Assembly: GCA_039105265.1 (NCBI GenBank)
Contig: JAPFFF010000048.1
Span: 744,001 to 808,000, forward strand
Direction: 5' to 3'
Length of the DNA stretch: 64,000 bases
Source: Tritrichomonas musculus
Taxonomy: Eukaryota > Parabasalia > Tritrichomonadida > Tritrichomonadidae
Shown here: piece after piece, positions 27,882-39,010 of the stretch
Position numbering within the stretch: position 1 is the stretch's first letter
Layout of the letters: each line of letters opens with the position of its first letter
Notes under the pieces: model-generated
The model's input: the letters and a program-made list of their open reading frames with translations, nothing else
Database searches by the model: none
Told to the model about the DNA's origin: nothing
Position numbers and translations under genes: made by a program

Positions 27882-29640
27882 AACTGTTTTCAATCAGACG
27901 GGAACATAATTTTTTGTGTTATATATCAACTTTTTGAAAAGAAAGCTAAAATTTTAAAAATTGAATAATTTAAGATCCAAAAGCAAATATATTCATTTAG
28001 ATCCAATGACCCAAATTCATCGTCAAAAAAGGATGAACCAGCAATTTTATTAGTCCAAAGATCCAATAAATCTCGAATGTTGTTTCCAAGCTAATTATAA
28101 AGTTTATTTTCAAATTAGCATCTCAGGAATTTGCAAAATATGCATACCAAATAAAATATTCTTGTTATTGTTAGCAATATTTATGCAACGCGCGATATCA
28201 AAATTCTTATTATAACCTAATAATATGCATTTTTTCCAAAAAAGAATGTAATCAAAAAAAGTGGTGCATCAAAAAAAGATACGAGAAATTTCATAAATAT
28301 TTTTTATTCGTTCTACTATCAATTATCATATGCATTAATAATGTTAATATATCTTCACAAAAAAGTTTTAAATTTAGTTATTTACACATTATAAATATTT
28401 TGTAGCATATGTGTATGGAGAACTAATGAAAAAATCTCATAAATTTGTTAATTCTATCAATATAATTAAAATTTTAAAAAACTCGTTTTTTTTCGATCAG
28501 ACAAGAACAAAATGAATACTTTACGACATTTGTAAAAACATTTATGAATAGAATTATTTTATAAATAACGTGTTTTTTATTCAATTCCATTCAATTTTTG
28601 TTCCCGTCAGATTGGAAACAGTTTATTTATCCAGTTTATTTCGAATTATTAATATTTGGCGGAGATACTACCAATTTCTTCTACATCAAAGTAGTTTAAA
28701 CAAGATAATACGTTGTAATAAAAGCTCAAATAAATATTTTAACCAAATGAAACACAAATTCGATTTAAATCAGATGATGGAACTTCATTCAGTTCAAAGC
28801 AGAGAAGAAATCGTTATATCCATAAAGAATCAGGTGATTGCGCGATGCTCTGTCCAATATGGCTTAAGGCTTAAGAAAATGTTTTTGATTTACGACAATT
28901 GCTTGCATTAGATAAAATTTATTATACTATTGGTTATTAATTCACATTTTCTACACTAAATAATGCATATATACGACCTAAACTATAAATTCTCTTTTTT
29001 TTTATAGTATTATTGTTAGTTACTCGACAGATTTCTTATAAATCTGAATGTGAAATCATAGTTGTACTGAATCTTTAGTAAAAATTATACTTGTTGATAA
29101 ATAATTTTATAATTTTTATATGTTTTGATGAGCTTTTATAGTATTTTCTTGGAATACCAAAAAAATTGTGTGAATAAATGGTCTTTTCATTTCAAAAAGT
29201 TTCTAGTTTGTGAGCCAATTTAGCCATCAGTATGAACATAATATAAGAGATGAATTTTGGACAAAGAAATTTAAAAAGAAAAAATAAATAAGAAGATATA
29301 AGATTTACTAATAAAATAGGAATAGTTAAACTAAGAATTTATTGATAACTTAGGAAAGATGTTGTGATAGAGATAAAAATTTAGAGTTTCGAACCAGAAT
29401 TTATTTTATTACCTTTCAGATAAGTGTAACATCATTTCGTAGAATTTTTCGATCGATATGGATAAGTGTAATCTTTTTTTATTGATATTTTTGTAGAATT
29501 ATTGAATCGATTTGGTTTTCAAAAGTCAGACGCCTATGTTTGGCTTCAAATAAGGTGTAAAAATTATAATAGCATTCCCGCTAAGAATTGTTCCTCGATA
29601 AAGCTATTAAATATTAATAATTCGAAATAAACTGGATAAA
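27882..29640. other. interior of outer element, no supported gene
   Basis: AT-rich. One 113-codon frame at 28570-28911 starts inside sub-repeat sequence and shows no recognisable domain, so it is not called. Inverted sub-repeats related to the termini occur at about 28488-28520 and 28597-28665. Confidence 0.5.
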
Positions 29641-29727
29641 TATGATAACAAACGGTTTCCATTCAAACCTAAACGGTGAAAATTGAGTACTTGAATAGTT
29701 TACGATGGCACTTTTCTCCGATCATAG
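29641..29727 (-). repeat. right inverted repeat of outer element
   Basis: 87 bases. It preserves the undisturbed version of the site into which the Polinton inserted in the left repeat, providing an in-window empty-site comparison. Confidence 0.85.
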
Positions 29728-29745
29728 TATATATACATTGTTGAC

Positions 29746-31344
29746 ATGGTGTTCAAAAAGTGCACTTTCACTCAAAATAAAGCAGTGAGACATGGTGGCA
29801 CCCTTGCTATTCAAACATGCCAAAAAGTTGAGATTTCTGAGTGCACGTTTGATGGCAATGTTGCTAATTATAAGCCTTCATCAAAGCTTTTATTCCAAGA
29901 TTATTATAATCTAAAAGAAGAAGGAAGAGGAGGCGCAATTTACTTCAATCCTGTTTTTACTTATAAAAACAATCCTAACCAGCAAGCACATGATCCTGCT
30001 AATAACTTTTTGAGAGAAGCTAAAATTGATTCGTGTACATTTACATCAAATTCAGCCTTTGATGGCTATGCTATCTATATTGAAGGCGATGATCCTGGAA
30101 CCAAATTTATTATCACCAACAATAGATTCAAAGGCAATTATGATACTGTTTCCAATTCAATGGAAAGGGGCATTATCACATCTGAAATAGAAAACTTATA
30201 TGAAGGCAAAGTTGTTTCTTCAAATAAATTTGAAGACAGAAATATCGCACCTCTATTGTTCGTTTATCATGATGGAAACACACCAACGCCAACACCACCA
30301 CCAACACCCATAGAAATTGTGTATGGTGATGAACAATGTGGAACGCGTTGCTACTTTGTTGGACAAGATGAAAATGCTATTGCTGGCCAATTAATTATAG
30401 TTGTGAAGGAAAGTTTTGATGAAAGTAGTTCAAATGATACTGAATCTGGTGGCGCTATTTACTTTATCAATTGTGGCCTGTCAATCAAAGATAGCAAATT
30501 CACCGAATGCAAATCAACAGCTGGCGGAGGAGGAGCAATTTACATTAATAATGATTTTGATCAAAGAAATCAAATATTGATTGAAGACGTAACATTCACT
30601 GATTGCAAATCTTATTATGGTGGTGCTGTTTACATTCGTTCTTCTTCGTACAATGATGAAGTATCAATTAAGAGATGCAACTTCATATCCAATCAATTGC
30701 TCGGTAAAAGAGATGGAATTCAATTGTACGGCGGAAGTGCTTTATACTTGCATACGAGAAGTGTTGATGTTGAAAATTGTCAGTTTACATCAAATAAAGG
30801 AAAAGGTGGCGCTGTTAAAGTTGTTAATACTTTTGATGACACTAACGGAAATGGAATTAGTTTGATGCAAGGCTCATCTATTATTAACAACATTTTCATT
30901 AAAAATTGCTTGTTCAATGATCAAGATAAATCAACAAGCTCCATTTATTATATCGGTGGAAAATTCGGTTCTTATTTGGAAGTCACTAACTGTGAATTCA
31001 AAGGTCCCCTTGATGAAAAAACGCATTATATTGATGGAAAGCAAATTGCTAAAGATAGTCCCAAGCTTTTCATTAAGTCTTGCAAGTTCGATGGTGATTA
31101 TAAATATTCTTTGAATATCAAAGAAGATTTCTTTTTGGTTGATTTGAATGATCAAAAGTTTAAAGTTGATTCAGCTGCTGAAAATAAATCTGGATTAGAT
31201 TTAGTTAAATTATTTTACTTGGCTGGAGTTCCTACTCTTGCTGTGCTTGCTATTGCTGTTATCTTGGTAGCTGTAAAGATAACAAAACATTCTCAGCAAG
31301 AAAATGAAGATGGTGCTGATGATGATAACTCACAAAATCTCTAA
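29746..31344 (+). pseudogene. 5'-truncated PMP-repeat surface protein
   Basis: 532 readable codons. Repeats of the chlamydial PMP/right-handed beta-helix type: GGAIYF, GGGAIYI, GGAVYI, GGSALYL and GGAVKV, with FxxN-like TFTSN and FTDC segments. A threonine-proline linker sits at about 178-190. One transmembrane helix at about 484-512 (LAGVPTLAVLAIAVILVAVKI) and a short acidic cytoplasmic tail make it a type I surface protein, a family expanded in trichomonads and proposed as adhesins. The frame is open upstream to 29728, directly at the outer element's end, and there is no signal peptide. The outer element therefore appears to have removed or displaced the 5' part. I could not find that part left of 2189. 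Confidence 0.7.
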
Positions 31345-31522
31345 AAAGAACTCAATAAAGACTAAGTCTATAAAAAAACATTTTTTCGCATTTTCGTTTA
31401 TTTTTCTAATTTTTGAATAGTTTATTTATTGAAAAAGTTCATGAACCAACTATGCCCTTAAACATGAGAATAAAAGGCAAAAACAACTTATAATAGAAGT
31501 TCTATTAGAAAACTTCTAGTAT
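31345..31522. other. intergenic
   Basis: AT-rich 3' flank of the PMP gene; nothing further seen. Confidence 0.4.
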
Positions 31523-31825
31523 TTAGCAAGAGAGATTGTGCCTCAGCTTTTTGAGAGAACTAATTGAAAGAAAAAATAGGAGAAAAATGGAGAATAATAT
31601 TTTGAGAATATTCATGTAAATAGAAAAATTGATGCATCTTTTTATATTTTTACATAATTTTTACCGAGACTTACATCAAAAGGAAGGATCGGTAAAAATT
31701 TTGTAACAAAAAAAGATGCATTTTTTTTAACATGAATAGTTTCTGTAAATATTATTCTACATTTTCTTCTTATTTTTTTCTATTAGTTCTCTCAAAAAGC
31801 TGTGGCACAATCTCTCTTACAATAA
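31523..31825. mobile_element. MITE-like long hairpin, about 300 bp
   Basis: The left half (aagagagattgtgcctcagc, then tttttgagagaacta) is mirrored by the right half (tagttctctcaaaaagctgt, then ggcacaatctctctt); the inverted arms extend with differences to a centre near 31675. A 17-base direct repeat of aaaacttctag(t/c)attt type flanks it on both sides (about 31506-31522 and 31826-31843), longer than a usual target duplication. No coding content. Confidence 0.65.
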
Positions 31826-31856
31826 GAAAACTTCTAGCATTTCTTCAATTATTTGG

Positions 31857-32148
31857 TCAAATTGATTCAATGAATTGACCTATATAATGATTGTCTGTTT
31901 TTTTTTTCCTCTCATTTTCAAAATTTTCGTCGTAAACAATGACATGAAATGGTTTTGCAGGCTTCTTGATATCTGTTTCATGTCCACAAATATTTGTACC
32001 TAATGAGACAGCTACTTTTAATCGTGAAATTGTATCAGGTTGCATAATTTCATTCAAATCTTGGAAAATAACAAGAACTAAATTTGCATTTTCATGAAAA
32101 TGAATGACTTCTGATACTATCTCATTGATGTTGTCAAATAAAATTAAC
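31857..32148 (-). pseudogene. possible gene fragment
   Basis: A frame open upstream of its first ATG reads NINEIVSEVIHFHENANLVLVIFQDLNEIMQ in two runs, then SRLKVAVSLGTNICGHETDI. The composition is protein-like but I recognise no family. It probably is a remnant; a further unconnected frame of 69 codons lies at 32430-32639 on the plus strand. Confidence 0.25.
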
Positions 32149-32860
32149 TATTTTATTTTGGTCATGTCTTTGGATTCTCATTGTTGATAATTTGTATTGT
32201 TCTCTTAATATTTTCTTGTCATATTTACTCCATCATACAAGTTTACAAAGAATGGATGAGGAAAAAATAAAAAACTTAATCTAATATCTTTTAATCACAA
32301 TGTTACTATTTTCTTTGTTATTTTTCATTTCCTTGACAAATGTCATCTGGAATATTTAAATGACAGGATTAACCAAGAATGAAGAACAAATGGACCTTCT
32401 TAAGAAACCTCATTTTATCTTTTTAATGAATGGAGCTCTTTGATATCGTCAAATTAATATCCACAGATAAATTCATTAATCCAATTTATGAAGATAATAT
32501 TGATACTCTTGAAAAGCAAATTCATGTAAGTGAGAATATAATTAGTGAAATTTTCAAGCCATTTATTGAAAAACCTAAAAGAGCAAAATATCAAAGAAAG
32601 GATTCAGAAAGGTGCGAATTCCTGCATGAGAGAGACTGAAAATATAAGAGAAATTAAAGTTACAATAAAAAATTAATAAGGATTAAAAAAGTGAAATTCG
32701 GCAAGATTTTAAGTTAATTGTTATGGCTTTTGAAATATCAATCTTTAATTTTATTGAAATAAATGTTTTGTTTGATAATAATTAGCATTGTAGCTGTATT
32801 CTTCACCTATAATATGGAATGAATGCATTCATTTGAAACCATAATTATAAAGCTTTATAA
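32149..32860. other. intergenic, no supported gene
   Basis: AT-rich. A short rightward frame (32430-32639, FDIVKLISTDKFINPIYEDN) has protein-like composition but neither initiator nor homology that I can see. Confidence 0.4.
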
Positions 32861-33858
32861 TTGTGCCCCAAAAAAATAGGGGTCGATGATCAAGTTAAGA
32901 AAAAATTGAATATTTTTTCAGAAAATATAATTTTAAGGGGAACCTTTCTGAGGAAAACGATCAAGGCTAATTGTTTGCGGTTTAGGTTAAATATCCATTT
33001 TTTTTATTTTCATTACACTCACCGAAGCTCATCATTTTTTTTTGATTTTTAGAGAGATTACAAGGATTTTATCAAAATACGAATTCAATGGTTATGATTT
33101 TTTCCAGATTTTTTTTTGTTGAATTTGATCGATTATATCATATATGCTATAAAATAGCAATACAATACTTAAGATATTATAAATCAATTTTATACATCTT
33201 TACATATATTATTTACTTCAATTCCACTATTCTCTTCTCTTCTTTTTTTGGAAAAAAAATGATTTCTTTTATTATCATGCAATTCCACTATTTTTTCTGA
33301 AAAAAAAAACAGTTTATCGGTTTTTTATATTGATAAAAAAGATTTTACAGCTTTGTTCTCAAAGAGGGTTTGCAATGATTTTTTCATATTTTAATAGACA
33401 ACTGTAAAACAAATTGGAATTCAATAAGCATTCCAGATAAATAATGCTTTTATGAGTAATGAAACGTCTCAATTTTGTATCATTTTGATTTTTCTAAAAA
33501 AAAAAAAGCAAATCAACACATATTATATATAAAATTGAAAATAAATATTTAAAAACTGGTAATAATTCATTATCTTTTTTAAATTAACTGATATGATCAT
33601 TTATGATAAAAATTTAAGTAAATTATAAATCAGAATTATAATTGATCAAAAAAACAAGTTTTTTCTCTTGTTAAGGTATTTAACTGATCATTATTATTGT
33701 GAATATTGATAAATAACCAGTTTTTTCTTATTGCTTTATGCTTAAAAATATGTTTTTTTCTAAATTATAACAACAAAAGAAAATTTAAAAATGAAATAAC
33801 TCATTTCAGGATATCTAAGTCAAATTATTAATTCAATAAATATAGAGAATGTACCATA

Positions 33859-34012
33859 ACTTAAAACTTGACGGTGGCAATTTTTTGGTTTAATTATCAT
33901 TAAGTTTATTATTTAATAAATTATTAAAAAAAATGAAAATTTTTATGATTTTTTTGATTTTTTTCAATTGCATTAATTTTTTTTTACATTTTGCCACCGT
34001 CAAGTTTTAAGT
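33859..34012. mobile_element. MITE-like element, 22-bp perfect inverted ends
   Basis: Core terminal repeat aacttgacggtggcaa with its exact inverse at the other end, both flanked by TTAA. TTAA flanks would fit piggyBac-type insertion, though TTAA is itself palindromic so the target duplication is not proven. Confidence 0.65.
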
Positions 34013-34224
34013 TTTTTGAATACAGTATTGATAAAACAAAAAGCAAACATCAATTTGATTTCTATCTTTAGTTATTTCCTTTTTAAAATTGAATGAAAAT
34101 TTGAGGGAAAACGATTATATCAAAGTGAAACAATGATCGTTAAAAAAAATAGTAAACGGGGAAAGGTCCCCCTTAAGAAAAAAAATTTTTTTTCAAATAT
34201 TTTTTTCTCAAAATTAACAAGATA

Positions 34225-34255
34225 GCCGCTTTTTGAGCTACGCTCAAAAAGTGTC
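34225..34255. repeat. palindromic hairpin, family member 1
   Basis: Stem ctttttgagc, loop tac, stem gctcaaaaag, extended by partly paired bases. Related to three hairpins at 53194-53479. Confidence 0.65.
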
Positions 34256-35080
34256 TTTATCAAATTTATAAATAAAGTCAATTTACAAATTATTTTTTCG
34301 CCAACAGGTATTCCAATTGGAAGAACAATTGAATGAAATATTTGAATGGATATATCAGAAAAATTGAGAAGACTTGCACCTTGAACGACATGAAAAGGTT
34401 TTAATTGTGATTAAAAGATCGAAATAATTATTTAAATAAAATAATCGATTTTGATCATTTGATAATATTGATAGGAAAACTTGATTCAGAAATTGCATGT
34501 GAATCAGGAGAGTTTAACAAAAGATTAGAAAATAAATATTTATAGCTGGCATCTGGGAAATTAGTCTTTTATCTAAAAAAAAAATATTTTCTTTTATGAT
34601 TCAATCAATTTATCCATCATCCAAAATTACAATAATAGTAGTATAAATTATTTCTTTTTATATAATTATGAAATCAATTTCTCATTTTCGTATCATTATA
34701 AAAATATTTTAAAAAATGAATAAATTGAAAAATTTTATTGAAATTTATTTGGAAATTTGAATTGACCAAAAATAATAATACAAAAATTCAATCTTCAAAT
34801 AAACTCATAAAAGAAAAAATATGAAAAATAAAGTAATTTATAAAAAGGAATGAAATAATGAAGAGAAAATCGTATCTATAATTTTGTGAGAAATATAAAA
34901 TTTTTAAAACACATTTATTTTTATATTGAATTTTTTTTCTCATAATCAACGGAATATATCTGAGCAATTCATATATTTCAGCCCCAAATATAAAATATTA
35001 TAAGCCAATCAGCGTTTTTTAATATTTTTCAATACTTTACAAATGGACAACCGCTCTATTTATTTTTAATTATAAACCAC

Positions 35081-35154
35081 AATCAAAAACGATAAGACAC
35101 CCAAAGGTGAAATTTAATTCAATTTTGACCAGAGGTGTCTTATCGTTTTTGATT
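35081..35154. mobile_element. very short inverted-repeat element, 74 bp
   Basis: Perfect 21-bp inverted ends containing cgataagacacc, separated by 32 bases. Resembles a minimal DNA-transposon derivative; the parent is not in this window. Confidence 0.55.
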
Positions 35155-35322
35155 CAAGTGTATAATAGATTTTTATTATCGTTTCCCCTTGAAATTAATT
35201 ATTTTTTTGAAACTTTTTTTTTAAGCACGAGAGATAGATAGCCTCATTTGAGAAAAAAATCTATAAATAATTAAAAAAAATATTTTAAACATATATGCTA
35301 GACTTGTTTTTTATTTCCACTA

Positions 35323-35910
35323 TTATATTTTTTCATATATCGGAATTGAAAAATTTAAAATATAGAAAGAATCATAAGATAAAATCCTCCCTGCAATTTC
35401 CCATTGATATACATCATTTTTTTTAAGAATTTCGAATATTTCTTGTGCTTCATCACATTCAATTCTATTTGATGAATCTCCAACGATAGCTAATATAATC
35501 AAATGATTTTCATAAACTGCGCATAATTTTTCAATTCCAAAATCATTTGCTGTGCTTATTGTTCTCATTTCAAGGTTTTGGTCAATTTTGCCAGCCATTT
35601 CATGTGCTTTTATAATTTCTTCTTTGTTACATTTTTTACGTGGTTTAATGCCTGGGTCACTCATCATTTTATTTAAAATGCCAAGAAATTCTTTATTAGA
35701 TATTGCTTTTTTTAGTCCTTTAAAATCATATTGATATAAGTTACCCTCTGATGTAACAAAAGAACCCATCTCATCATGTAAACATGGCGTATGGAAGTAT
35801 CTAATAAAAAATAATATTTTTTCCTTTGATTTTTCGTCAGCCATTGCAGATAAAACAATGAAAAATTTTCCATTTTTTCCATTGTGTGGAAATCCACTTT
35901 TTAAATACAA
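35323..35910 (-). CDS. unknown protein, possibly a fragment
   Basis: 195 residues, begins MYLKSGFPHNGKNGKFFIVL. Mixed alpha/beta; segments KLCAVYENHLIILAIVGDSS and QEIFEILKKNDVYQWEIAGR look like real protein. No family recognised. No TCAYTW initiator close upstream; the ATG lies in a region with other gene remnants, so it may be an incomplete copy of a larger family member. Confidence 0.4.
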   Translation of the reverse strand: MYLKSGFPHNGKNGKFFIVLSAMADEKSKEKILFFIRYFHTPCLHDEMGSFVTSEGNLYQYDFKGLKKAISNKEFLGILNKMMSDPGIKPRKKCNKEEIIKAHEMAGKIDQNLEMRTISTANDFGIEKLCAVYENHLIILAIVGDSSNRIECDEAQEIFEILKKNDVYQWEIAGRILSYDSFYILNFSIPIYEKI

Positions 35911-36125
35911 AAAATCCTATTGTGATATACATCATTCGTAATTTGATCAAAGAAGAAGATCTGAGAAAGAGTATTGAAGATAATTATTTGAAAAATTTTT
36001 ATCGATATGCTGTTGAATGTTACAATTTTAGCTTTTTCTTTTTTTATTTGTGCTTCAAAAAGTCCTTCAAAAAAAGAATTTTCGATTTATATTTTGTTAT
36101 GTTACTTGTAATTATGATGTGAATC

Positions 36126-36420
36126 AACAGTTAACATTTGGTACAAATGAATGGAACACTCTGATTGACCCAGTTGCAAGGAAGGGAATGGTCTGGGATG
36201 TCGCTAATTGCGATAATGAGAACCCGCCTGCTGGCACACAGTTTTATTTGTTCCCTTTCCAAGGAAGACGCAATCCGCATTTCGTTTATAAAGAGAAAAT
36301 GATTTATGCTCAGCAAAATGGAATGGTTGTCACTTATGTTGTCGGTTCTGAGCCTTTGGTAATGATGCAACAAAATCCAACATTAAGATCAAGACAAATT
36401 TTTAAAATACAGATATTTTA
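36126..36420 (+). pseudogene. C-terminal fragment of a beta-trefoil (ricin-B-like) lectin protein
   Basis: The reading LTFGTNEWNTL, then KGMVWDVANCDNENPPAGTQ, FYLFPFQGRRNPHFVYKEKM and further QQNGMVVTYVVG has the W-D-x-NC/ N-Q-x-F-like spacing of carbohydrate-binding beta-trefoil repeats. It lacks an N-terminus and runs in from an unrelated AT-rich frame. Assignment is tentative. Confidence 0.4.
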
Positions 36421-36732
36421 AATAGATAAATATTAATAGATATAGATCATGATAAACGGTTTTTTTAAAAACAATATTATATCATTTTTAATTTTTATAG
36501 AATCATTATATTATATATACACATAGATAAAGTGTTATTTTGATAAAATATTTATTATTATTTAAAAAATATTTATTTTATATTTAGATATTAGTATTTA
36601 AAAATACTATCTATTCAATTTTTTTGGCCTTTTCTATTTGCGTACTTTTTGCCACCATTAAAGGCCAAAATAGGTGAATAAAGATCTAATTTTCAATGCT
36701 ATTTCTGTATATAGTATTTATGATATTATATT
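36421..36732. other. intergenic
   Basis: AT-rich, nothing supported. Confidence 0.4.
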
Positions 36733-36881
36733 ATCGAACTGTCTCTAGCTTAATTGGATAAAGCAGGTGACCTGAGTAGTTTTAAAAAGCCAAAAAAATC
36801 TGTCCCGCTGGATACAAACCGGTAACTCTATGATAACCATTGACTTCTACGTATTGCAAAGGTTTCTAGAGACAGTTCGAT
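36733..36881 (+). repeat. tRNA-like element with 16-bp perfect inverted ends
   Basis: Ends atcgaactgtctctag and ctagagacagttcgat. After the left end, tagcttaattgg matches a polymerase III A box and folds as a tRNA D arm (GCTT loop AAGC). A T-arm-like stem loop ctgg/ccgg with loop atacaaa lies about 45 bases further. CTGTCTC at the left and GAGACAG at the right could form an acceptor stem. The anticodon arm is not convincing and the spacing is too long, so it is more likely a tRNA-derived element or decayed gene than a working tRNA. The sequence tattgcaaaggtttct at its right end is repeated 40 bases downstream. Confidence 0.4.
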
Positions 36882-36967
36882 GGTATATTATTATTGCAAA
36901 GGTTTCTTGCTTTCAAATAAAATAAAATAAAAAATACAATATAATTAAAACTAAAATAATAATTTAT

Positions 36968-37420
36968 TTAATGCCATTTTGGTTCAGTTTGTGTAATAGC
37001 GTATTCATTTGGAATATCGGATTTGTATGAATTTTCTGTTGTTTGGACGCAAAGATAGACCAAAGGAACATTTCCTGTGTTCTTCAATCCGTGTGTAGCA
37101 TCAGTTCCAACGCGAACAACTGAACCTTCTTGAACTGGGAAAACAGTATCATTGACTTGGAATTCACCTGAGCCGGAAACAAATAAGTATACTTCTTCAT
37201 GTTGATGGTGAAGATGGAAGAACGGTGTTGTGCCTCCTGGTGGTGTAACTGTGTATGAAATTTCTGATCCTGTCATTTTAGCTGGCGTTCTTAAGAAAAC
37301 TTTTCCATTGCACATAACTTTTCCATCTGGACCTTTTAATTCGTGCTTTTCCAACTCACTAAGCTTGCCAACATTGATAGCTGTATAGTTTGATCCTTCA
37401 GATACTGTTTGGATTGACAT
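36968..37420 (-). CDS. single-domain cupin protein
   Basis: 150 residues. Cupin motif 1 fits exactly: Gly63, five residues, His69, Leu, His71, four residues, Glu76, six residues, Gly83. Motif 2 contains EGSVVRVGTDATHG with His110 and Asn114. His69, His71, Glu76 and His110 would bind a metal. Such small cupins are common in bacteria and serve as isomerases, oxygenases or sugar-binding proteins; the substrate cannot be told here. The base composition is richer in GC than its surroundings, so transfer from bacteria is possible. Good initiator upstream. Confidence 0.8.
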   Translation of the reverse strand: MSIQTVSEGSNYTAINVGKLSELEKHELKGPDGKVMCNGKVFLRTPAKMTGSEISYTVTPPGGTTPFFHLHHQHEEVYLFVSGSGEFQVNDTVFPVQEGSVVRVGTDATHGLKNTGNVPLVYLCVQTTENSYKSDIPNEYAITQTEPKWH

Positions 37421-37438
37421 TTAGCTTGTAAAAAATAA

Positions 37439-37444
37439 AAGTGA
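37439..37444 (-). promoter_or_regulatory. initiator TCACTT of the cupin gene
   Basis: Matches the trichomonad Inr TCAYTW, 18 bases before the ATG. Confidence 0.6.
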
Positions 37445-39010
37445 ATGGATTGTGTTTGTTAATTTTTTTTGAATATAATTCAATCCTTTTTAATTCAAAA
37501 TTTAAATGATTATTTCATTTTTTCAATAAAAAAAAGATAATCTCACAAAATTAACGTCTTTCAGGATAAACGTCTTTTTTTCCTTGAAATTTAATGTACC
37601 GAAGCACTGAATACAAATCAACCAAATATAAATATTAATATGTTCATGAAACTTTTGGATGATTTAAAAAATTAAACGTCTTTAATTTTTAACGAGTTTC
37701 AATAAATCTACGTTTAGATTAATTTTTACTTTTTGTATATACAATGTAATTACAAAGGACGATAGAAATTACATATGTAAATACATATGTAATTTTCCGT
37801 TAATTTTTTTATTTGAAAAATATCTTTATCTTCAAAAATTTAGTCAATTAAAATAAAAAAAGCATGATTATAAAGTAGAAATAATTTTTATTCATTTATT
37901 ATTGCTAATAAATTATTAAAACTTTGTTATTTCTTTGATCATTCTTTTGATGGTGTAAAATGACTCTTTAATTTTAATATAAAATTCTGATTTTATTTGG
38001 ACTGATTATGATTAGCCAAATCGTTTTGATTTATCTATTCGATGTATTTGAATTATTTTATAATAGTACCGATGTACAAAACCTTTTTTTCTATGATATT
38101 TTGCTTCTAATTATATCTCCTAGATAGAATCATCTGTGATAACATAGTTTTTTGATCAAAATCAGCAAGAGTTAATGAAAAATAATATATATCTTTAGAT
38201 TTTGAATAAAAATATTGTTTTAAACATAAATAACTGATTTACATCAACACTTTTGATTTTATAAAAAGTTACGTTAAAATGTTACGTTAATAAAAATGTG
38301 ATGTAAAAAAAGTAAAGATTAGTTTAGATTTAATGAAATGCTTTGATAGATCTCTATATCAAAGAAATTTTTTATATAAAAAAAACAGAAAAGTTTGAAT
38401 TACTGAACAGTTTGTTTCTCACAATAAAAATTAAACTTATTAGGATAACGATTTAAAATAAGATAAATATTTGACTGCTTTATAAAATGATGTCATTTTA
38501 AATATTACAAAAAAATGTGGATTTGTAATCATTCGCATTTAATATATAAGAAAATGAGTATACATTTGTTTGAAAATTTGAAAATATTTTAAAAATGTTA
38601 TTTACATAATTTTATGAAATTATCAAAATTAAAGATATATAAAACTCATATAATATTAAAAATAATTTGCAAAATGTTTTTTTTTGAATGTGAAAATATT
38701 ATAAATAAAGTAATATATTGCATGAAATAATATATTTTTTATTTATGAAATCATAAATAAAAAATATTCTTTGTTTTTCGGTCAAATATTTCGCGAGGTA
38801 TTTTTAAATGTGATTTCATAATTATTTATGAAAATGTTCAAATATTTGACCATTTTGATCGAAAAATAAAGAATATTTTGAATGTCTTAAGAATTATTTC
38901 TGAAAAGTATTCAAACTTGAAAATTTAGATATTGAAAAAATTGAAAACAATGCCAATTTTTTGAATGAGTTTTTTCCAAAAATTCTAACAAATTATTAAT
39001 TTCTTATGCT
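37445..39010. other. long AT-rich intergenic region
   Basis: No gene seen. A tandem acatatgtaa-like doublet at about 37770-37790 and an inverted repeat at 38761-38879 are the only structures noted. Confidence 0.5.
38761..38879. repeat. imperfect inverted repeat
   Basis: aaaatattctttgtttttcg and gtcaaatattt on the left are mirrored by aaatatttgac and cgaaaaataaagaatatttt on the right, with nine extra bases in the right arm. Possibly a MITE relic. Confidence 0.5.

Larger units (their letters stand above)
2189..29727. mobile_element. outer non-autonomous DNA element with 87-bp inverted ends, interrupted by the Polinton
   Basis: The sequence at 29641-29727, read in reverse complement, matches 2189-2222 joined to 27829-27881 with only two differences in 87 bases. 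Both ends start ctatgatcggag and are flanked by TA, compatible with TA target duplication. The Polinton inserted at position 34 of the left inverted repeat. Without the Polinton and the duplicated ctatt the element is about 1.93 kb. The interior (27882-29640) has no convincing transposase. It holds inverted sub-repeats: 27882-27907 resembles the reverse complement of 28597-28622, and 28612-28665 resembles the inner part of the right terminus. It is therefore probably a non-autonomous element moved by a Tc1/mariner-like enzyme; this is inferred from the TA flanks. Confidence 0.7.
32861..35210 (+). repeat. interspersed repeat, long copy
   Basis: It starts gtgccccaaaaaaatagggg and ends near ccccttgaaattaatt. 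Three separated blocks of it (32861-32937, about 34168-34215, about 35165-35205) are found side by side in a short copy at 41291-41460. The spans between the blocks (about 1.2 and 0.95 kb) are absent there. No coding region found inside; two smaller inverted-repeat elements and a hairpin lie within it. Confidence 0.55.

Noticed and set aside
28570-28911. 113-codon frame in the outer element as a transposase
   Set aside because: No DDE or DNA-binding motif, starts within sub-repeat sequence, AT-driven composition.
35886-36122. Rightward frame beginning MEIHFLNTKNP as a gene
   Set aside because: Starts antisense to the 35323-35910 gene and becomes Phe-rich low complexity; at most a relic.
36733-36881. 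A functional tRNA gene
   Set aside because: A box and possible acceptor stem are present but no acceptable anticodon arm, and the span of 149 bp is too long; kept only as a tRNA-like element.
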